Source: Pseudonocardia nigra (GTDB lineage Bacteria; Actinomycetota; Actinomycetes; Mycobacteriales; Pseudonocardiaceae). Taken from it: a stretch of DNA of 64,000 nt. Shown here piece by piece: positions 60,993 through 64,000 of this stretch. The notes under the pieces were generated by a model, which worked only from the letters and a program-made list of their open reading frames with translations, ran no database searches and was not told the DNA's origin. Every line of letters starts with the position of its first letter. The stretch's first letter is position 1. Location: NCBI RefSeq assembly GCF_019396355.1, contig NZ_JAHKRK010000001.1, positions 86,067 to 150,066 of the forward strand, written 5' to 3'. The translations under genes and the position numbers were made by a program.

Positions 60993-62573
60993 CTACGGGT
61001 TCTCCGCCGCCATCGTCACGGCCAGCCAGAGCTCCAGCCGCGCCCGCGGGTCGGACAGCGAGCGCCCGCTCAGCCGCTCGGCCTTACGCAGCCGGGACCG
61101 CAGGGTGTTGCGGTGCACTCCGAGCGCGCGGGCGGCGGCCTCGAGGTTGCCGCCCTGGTCCAGGAACGCCCGCAGGCACTCCACCAGGGACACGGTGTCC
61201 GGGCGGTCGTCACCGGCGTGGCGCAGCAGGCGCTCGAGCACGGCGTCGGTGAACCGCTGGATTCCCGCGGGATCCATCGCCTCGCGCAGCAGCTGCCATG
61301 CACCGATGTCGTCGGCGTTCCGGTAGCCCGATTCCCCGTCACCGATCGCGCCCGCTGCACGGGCGATCGCGCCGGCGATCACGGAGCGGTCGCCGGCCCG
61401 CGCTGCACCGGCGCGCACGCCGTAGCCGCCGACCATGTCCAGGCGCCGCACCAGCAGGGGACCGAGCGGGTCCGCACGCATCGGCAGGACCGCGACGAGG
61501 CCCTCCGGCCGCGGGCAGACGACGGTGCGCTCCTCCAGGCGGGGATCGGCGAGCACGTCGGCGAGCGCGTCGAGCACGGCGCCGGCGAGGCCTGCGGCGC
61601 TCACCCCGGGCACGTGGAACACGAGAACCTCGTACGGGGCCGGGGGCAGCGGGCAGAGCTCCGCCACGCGCCGCCACGCCAGGTCGCCGCCGCCGTCGAG
61701 AGCGGCCCCGAACACCACGCCCCGCTGCCGGTGTGTGGTGGCGCGGGCGACGCGCAGCCCTTCGACGCCCACCCCGACGAGCGCCGCGGCGTGATTGGCC
61801 AGCAGGCGCACGTGCGCGGGCGCGGGATGGGGGCAGCGCACGGCGAGCCATCCACGGGGCATCCCGTGCGTCCCGATGCTCTGCACGTGCACGTCGCAGT
61901 CGGCATGGGTCAGTCCGATCGCGCCACGGGAACCGGCCGAGCGCAGCACCGCGTCCCGCACGACGTCGTGCCAGTCACGCGGCCGCCGCGGCGTCGCGAC
62001 CAGCGTGTGCCCGGAAGAGTCCAGCAGCACCGTCTCGCCGCCGGTGCCGCGGGCCAGCTCGCGCAGGACGCCGCCGTGCCCGGACCGCAGCGCGGCGCGG
62101 GCCATCGCGTCCTGGGCATCGATCGCCAGCCGCTCGTGCCGGGACCGCTCGTCGGCATGCCACCGGGCGACCGCTTCGGTGACGGCGATGAACGGAGTGT
62201 CGCCGAGCACCCCCAGGACCGGAAAGCCCACCTCGTCGGCGACGTCGAGGACCGGGGCCGGCAACCGGTCGAGGAGCTCCCCCACGGCGAAGCCCAGGCC
62301 GGCGCAACCGGCGGCGACGAGCCGGTGCACATATGCCTGCTGACCTGCGGCGTCCTCGGGGATGCCCAGCCCGACGGTCAGCACCAGCTCGCCGCCGCGC
62401 AGCCAGGGCACGGGATCGGCGAGCTCGATGACGTGCGCCCAGCGGACGTGGCGGTCGAGGCCCCCGGCTCCCGCCAGCGGCTCGAGCGCCAGGTCGGGGA
62501 GTTCGAGCACGTCGGCAACGGTGAGCGGCACGGGCTCCCCCTCGGGAAGTGCGAAGTGCACAACGTTGAGCAC
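60993..62573 (-). CDS. PucR-family transcriptional regulator
   Basis: Regulator of about 526 residues. The N-terminal PucR ligand domain runs LTVADVLELPDLALEPLAG to RGGELVLTVGLGIPED, a GGDEF-like middle follows, and a C-terminal HTH (QGGNLEAAARALGVHRNTLRSRL) completes it. PucR proteins control purine, amine or amino-acid catabolism. Start is uncertain: GTG 62573 or 62561; TACAAT just upstream could be a -10 for a nearly leaderless transcript. Position between the amine operon and an MHS transporter makes those its likely targets. Confidence 0.85.
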   Translation of the reverse strand: MLNVVHFALPEGEPVPLTVADVLELPDLALEPLAGAGGLDRHVRWAHVIELADPVPWLRGGELVLTVGLGIPEDAAGQQAYVHRLVAAGCAGLGFAVGELLDRLPAPVLDVADEVGFPVLGVLGDTPFIAVTEAVARWHADERSRHERLAIDAQDAMARAALRSGHGGVLRELARGTGGETVLLDSSGHTLVATPRRPRDWHDVVRDAVLRSAGSRGAIGLTHADCDVHVQSIGTHGMPRGWLAVRCPHPAPAHVRLLANHAAALVGVGVEGLRVARATTHRQRGVVFGAALDGGGDLAWRRVAELCPLPPAPYEVLVFHVPGVSAAGLAGAVLDALADVLADPRLEERTVVCPRPEGLVAVLPMRADPLGPLLVRRLDMVGGYGVRAGAARAGDRSVIAGAIARAAGAIGDGESGYRNADDIGAWQLLREAMDPAGIQRFTDAVLERLLRHAGDDRPDTVSLVECLRAFLDQGGNLEAAARALGVHRNTLRSRLRKAERLSGRSLSDPRARLELWLAVTMAAENP

Positions 62574-62656
62574 GAGATTGTACGGATCGTCCCGCGGGAC
62601 CGGGAGCGGTCCGGACCTACGGTTCTCCCCACCTACCAGCGCGATGGAGGTCAACG

Positions 62657-63991
62657 ATGACCGTGCAAAGCCATCCCGTCGCCGCCCGGCGTGCCGCATT
62701 CGGCTCGTTCGTCGGCACGACGATCGAGTGGTACGACTTCTACGTCTACGCCACCGCCGCCTCGCTGGTGCTGGGCGAGCTGTTCTTCCCCGCCGACACC
62801 GACCGCCTGACCGGCGTCATGGCCTCGTTCGCGATCTTCGCGGTGGGTTTCTTCGCCCGGCCGCTCGGCGGGGTCGTGTTCGGGCACTTCGGCGACCGGG
62901 TCGGGCGGAAGGCGGCCCTGGTCACCACCCTCCTCATGATGGGCAGCGTCACCTTCGCGGTCGGCCTGCTGCCCACATACTCCGCCATCGGCGTGACCGC
63001 CCCGATCCTGCTCGTCGTCTTCCGGTTCGTGCAGGGGCTGGCCGTCGGTGGCGAGTGGGGCGGCGCGGCGCTGATGGCCGTCGAGCACGCCCCCGCGGCG
63101 CGGAAGACGTTCTACGGCTGCTTCCCGCAGATCGGCAACTCCGTCGGCGCTCTGTTGGCCACCGGTGCGTTCAGCCTCGTGTCGACATTGGACGATGACG
63201 CGCTGCTGAGCTGGGGCTGGCGGCTGCCGTTCCTCGCCTCCGCCGTGCTCATCGTGGTCGGCCTGGTGATCCGGTTGCGCGTCGAGGAGTCGCCGGTCTT
63301 CGTCGCCATGCGCGACGAGCACGCACGGCGGCAGCCGGCCGAGCTCCCGGTCAAGGCCGCGCTGCGGACGTCGATGCGCGCGGTGCTGCTGGGCATCGGT
63401 GCGTTGCCGGTGGCGGTCGGCGGCTACTACATCGTCACGACCTTCCTGCTGGCCTACGCGACCGGTCCCGAGATCGGCGTGTCCGAGACGACCGTGCTGA
63501 ACGCGCTGACGGCCGCGGCGTTCCTGGAGGTCGTCGCCACGCTGGTCACGTCCTGGCTGGGCGACCGGGTCGGCCCGCGGCGCGTGGTGATCGGCGGGCT
63601 GGTGGCGGTGGCGCTGCTGGCCGGCCCGCAGTTCCTGGTGATGCCGACCCAGAACACGGCGCTGATCGTCACGATGATCCTCGTGATGAGGATCGGCATG
63701 TCCGGCACCTACGGCCCGCTGCCGGCCATCCTGTCCGCCATGTTCCGGCCGGAGGTGCGCTACACCGGCATCTCGCTCTCCTACCAGGTGGCCGGTGCGA
63801 TCTTCGGCGGCCTGTCCCCCCTCGTGGCCACGGCCCTGCTGAACGCGTACGGCGGGCCGCTCCCGGTGGTCGGGCTGCTCGTGCTGATGTGCCTGGTCGC
63901 GATCGTCTGCACGGTGCTCGCGCCGCAGCTCGCCGACAGCCCCGCGGCGGGGACAGGCGCGGAGCCCGCTCCCCGCCCGGGCGTCGCCTGA
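62657..63991 (+). CDS. MHS-family MFS transporter
   Basis: Metabolite:H+ symporter with 12 helices, 444 residues. The MHS N-terminus FGSFVGTTIEWYDFYVYATAA, MFS motif A (ARPLGGVVFGHFGDRVGRKA) and the helix-5 motif VQGLAVGGEWGGAALMAVEH are complete; a second motif A-like segment is WLGDRVGPRRVV. Ligands of the family are acids, betaines or osmolytes. It is divergent from the PucR regulator. It ends 9 bases before the right edge of the window, intact. Confidence 0.93.
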   Translation: MTVQSHPVAARRAAFGSFVGTTIEWYDFYVYATAASLVLGELFFPADTDRLTGVMASFAIFAVGFFARPLGGVVFGHFGDRVGRKAALVTTLLMMGSVTFAVGLLPTYSAIGVTAPILLVVFRFVQGLAVGGEWGGAALMAVEHAPAARKTFYGCFPQIGNSVGALLATGAFSLVSTLDDDALLSWGWRLPFLASAVLIVVGLVIRLRVEESPVFVAMRDEHARRQPAELPVKAALRTSMRAVLLGIGALPVAVGGYYIVTTFLLAYATGPEIGVSETTVLNALTAAAFLEVVATLVTSWLGDRVGPRRVVIGGLVAVALLAGPQFLVMPTQNTALIVTMILVMRIGMSGTYGPLPAILSAMFRPEVRYTGISLSYQVAGAIFGGLSPLVATALLNAYGGPLPVVGLLVLMCLVAIVCTVLAPQLADSPAAGTGAEPAPRPGVA

Positions 63992-64000
63992 TCCCCCCCC

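Noticed and set aside
1..64000. tRNA, rRNA, IS elements, prophage or attachment sites
   Set aside because: I looked for tRNA-like cloverleaf sequence with CCA-type ends, transposase or integrase motifs and direct repeats flanking insertions, and saw none that I can support.
63980..64000. run of C bases at the right edge
   Set aside because: It lies at the window end, just after the transporter stop, and has no independent support as a feature.

Overview
The window is very GC-rich, and its dense coding regions run in long 4-base-overlapping operons with many GTG starts. Its gene families (double-domain Lrp regulators, an Rv0338c-like Fe-S reductase, Hanks-type kinases with exported tails, DUF2382/PRC-barrel stress proteins, PucR, tripartite tricarboxylate transporters) point to a filamentous actinobacterium. 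A member of the Pseudonocardiaceae is my best guess, but no marker gene in the window proves it. I see no prophage, transposase, CRISPR array, rRNA or tRNA.

Layout. 0-1.8 kb: C-terminal part of a receptor-type Ser/Thr kinase. 1.8-12.4 kb: a minus-strand catabolic operon behind two tandem LysR regulators: class III CoA-transferase, TctC/TctB/TctA importer, alkylsulfatase-like metallo-beta-lactamase hydrolase, two acyl-CoA dehydrogenases, enoyl-CoA hydratase. 12.7-16.8 kb: a Tat-exported molybdenum hydroxylase, its [2Fe-2S] subunit and a small exported protein, facing an exported intradiol dioxygenase. 16.8-26.6 kb: regulatory and stress genes (MerR/B12 remnant, PRC-DUF2382, cupin, second kinase with a Gly-X-Asp repeat tail, GDPD/PLC-like exported protein, DivIVA-like coiled coil, truncated hemoglobin, OhrR-type regulator, chloroperoxidase-like hydrolase). 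26.7-33.6 kb: Lrp regulator, MHS transporter and M20 amidohydrolase, then a membrane Fe-S reductase and a GntR regulator. 33.6-37.8 kb: branched-chain 2-oxoacid dehydrogenase E1alpha-E1beta-E2 with a divergent Lrp regulator. 37.8-42.2 kb: LacI regulator, Gfo/Idh/MocA dehydrogenase and two xylose-isomerase-like TIM barrels, with two perfect palindromic operators. 42.3-50.9 kb: amide and carbamoyl hydrolases, an acyl-CoA ligase, SGNH hydrolase, small membrane proteins and a Dph6-like ATPase. 51-64 kb: a GAP-type membrane protein, a polyamine-type ABC importer (PotC-B-D-A order) co-transcribed with a YtcJ-like amidohydrolase and two amine-type FAD oxidases, then a PucR regulator and a divergent MHS transporter.

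Most of the window is therefore regulator-plus-transporter-plus-enzyme modules for carboxylic acids, sugars or polyols, amides and amines. The most unusual property is how many otherwise ordinary genes are broken. Single-base or 8-base lesions disrupt the Lrp regulator (about 27.0 kb), the MHS transporter (27.944 kb) and the BCKDH E2 (33.93 kb). Larger deletions truncate a MerR/B12 regulator, two head-to-head stress genes (18.95 kb), a DUF2945 gene and an exonuclease-TerD gene. Either this chromosome segment is decaying or the assembly carries residual indel errors, and this affects every function inferred from those genes.

The two most distinctive candidate systems are the alkylsulfatase-like hydrolase embedded in an acyl-CoA/CoA-transferase/TTT operon (1.8-10.4 kb), and the putative extracytoplasmic aromatic-oxidation pair of exported molybdenum hydroxylase and exported intradiol dioxygenase (12.7-16.8 kb).
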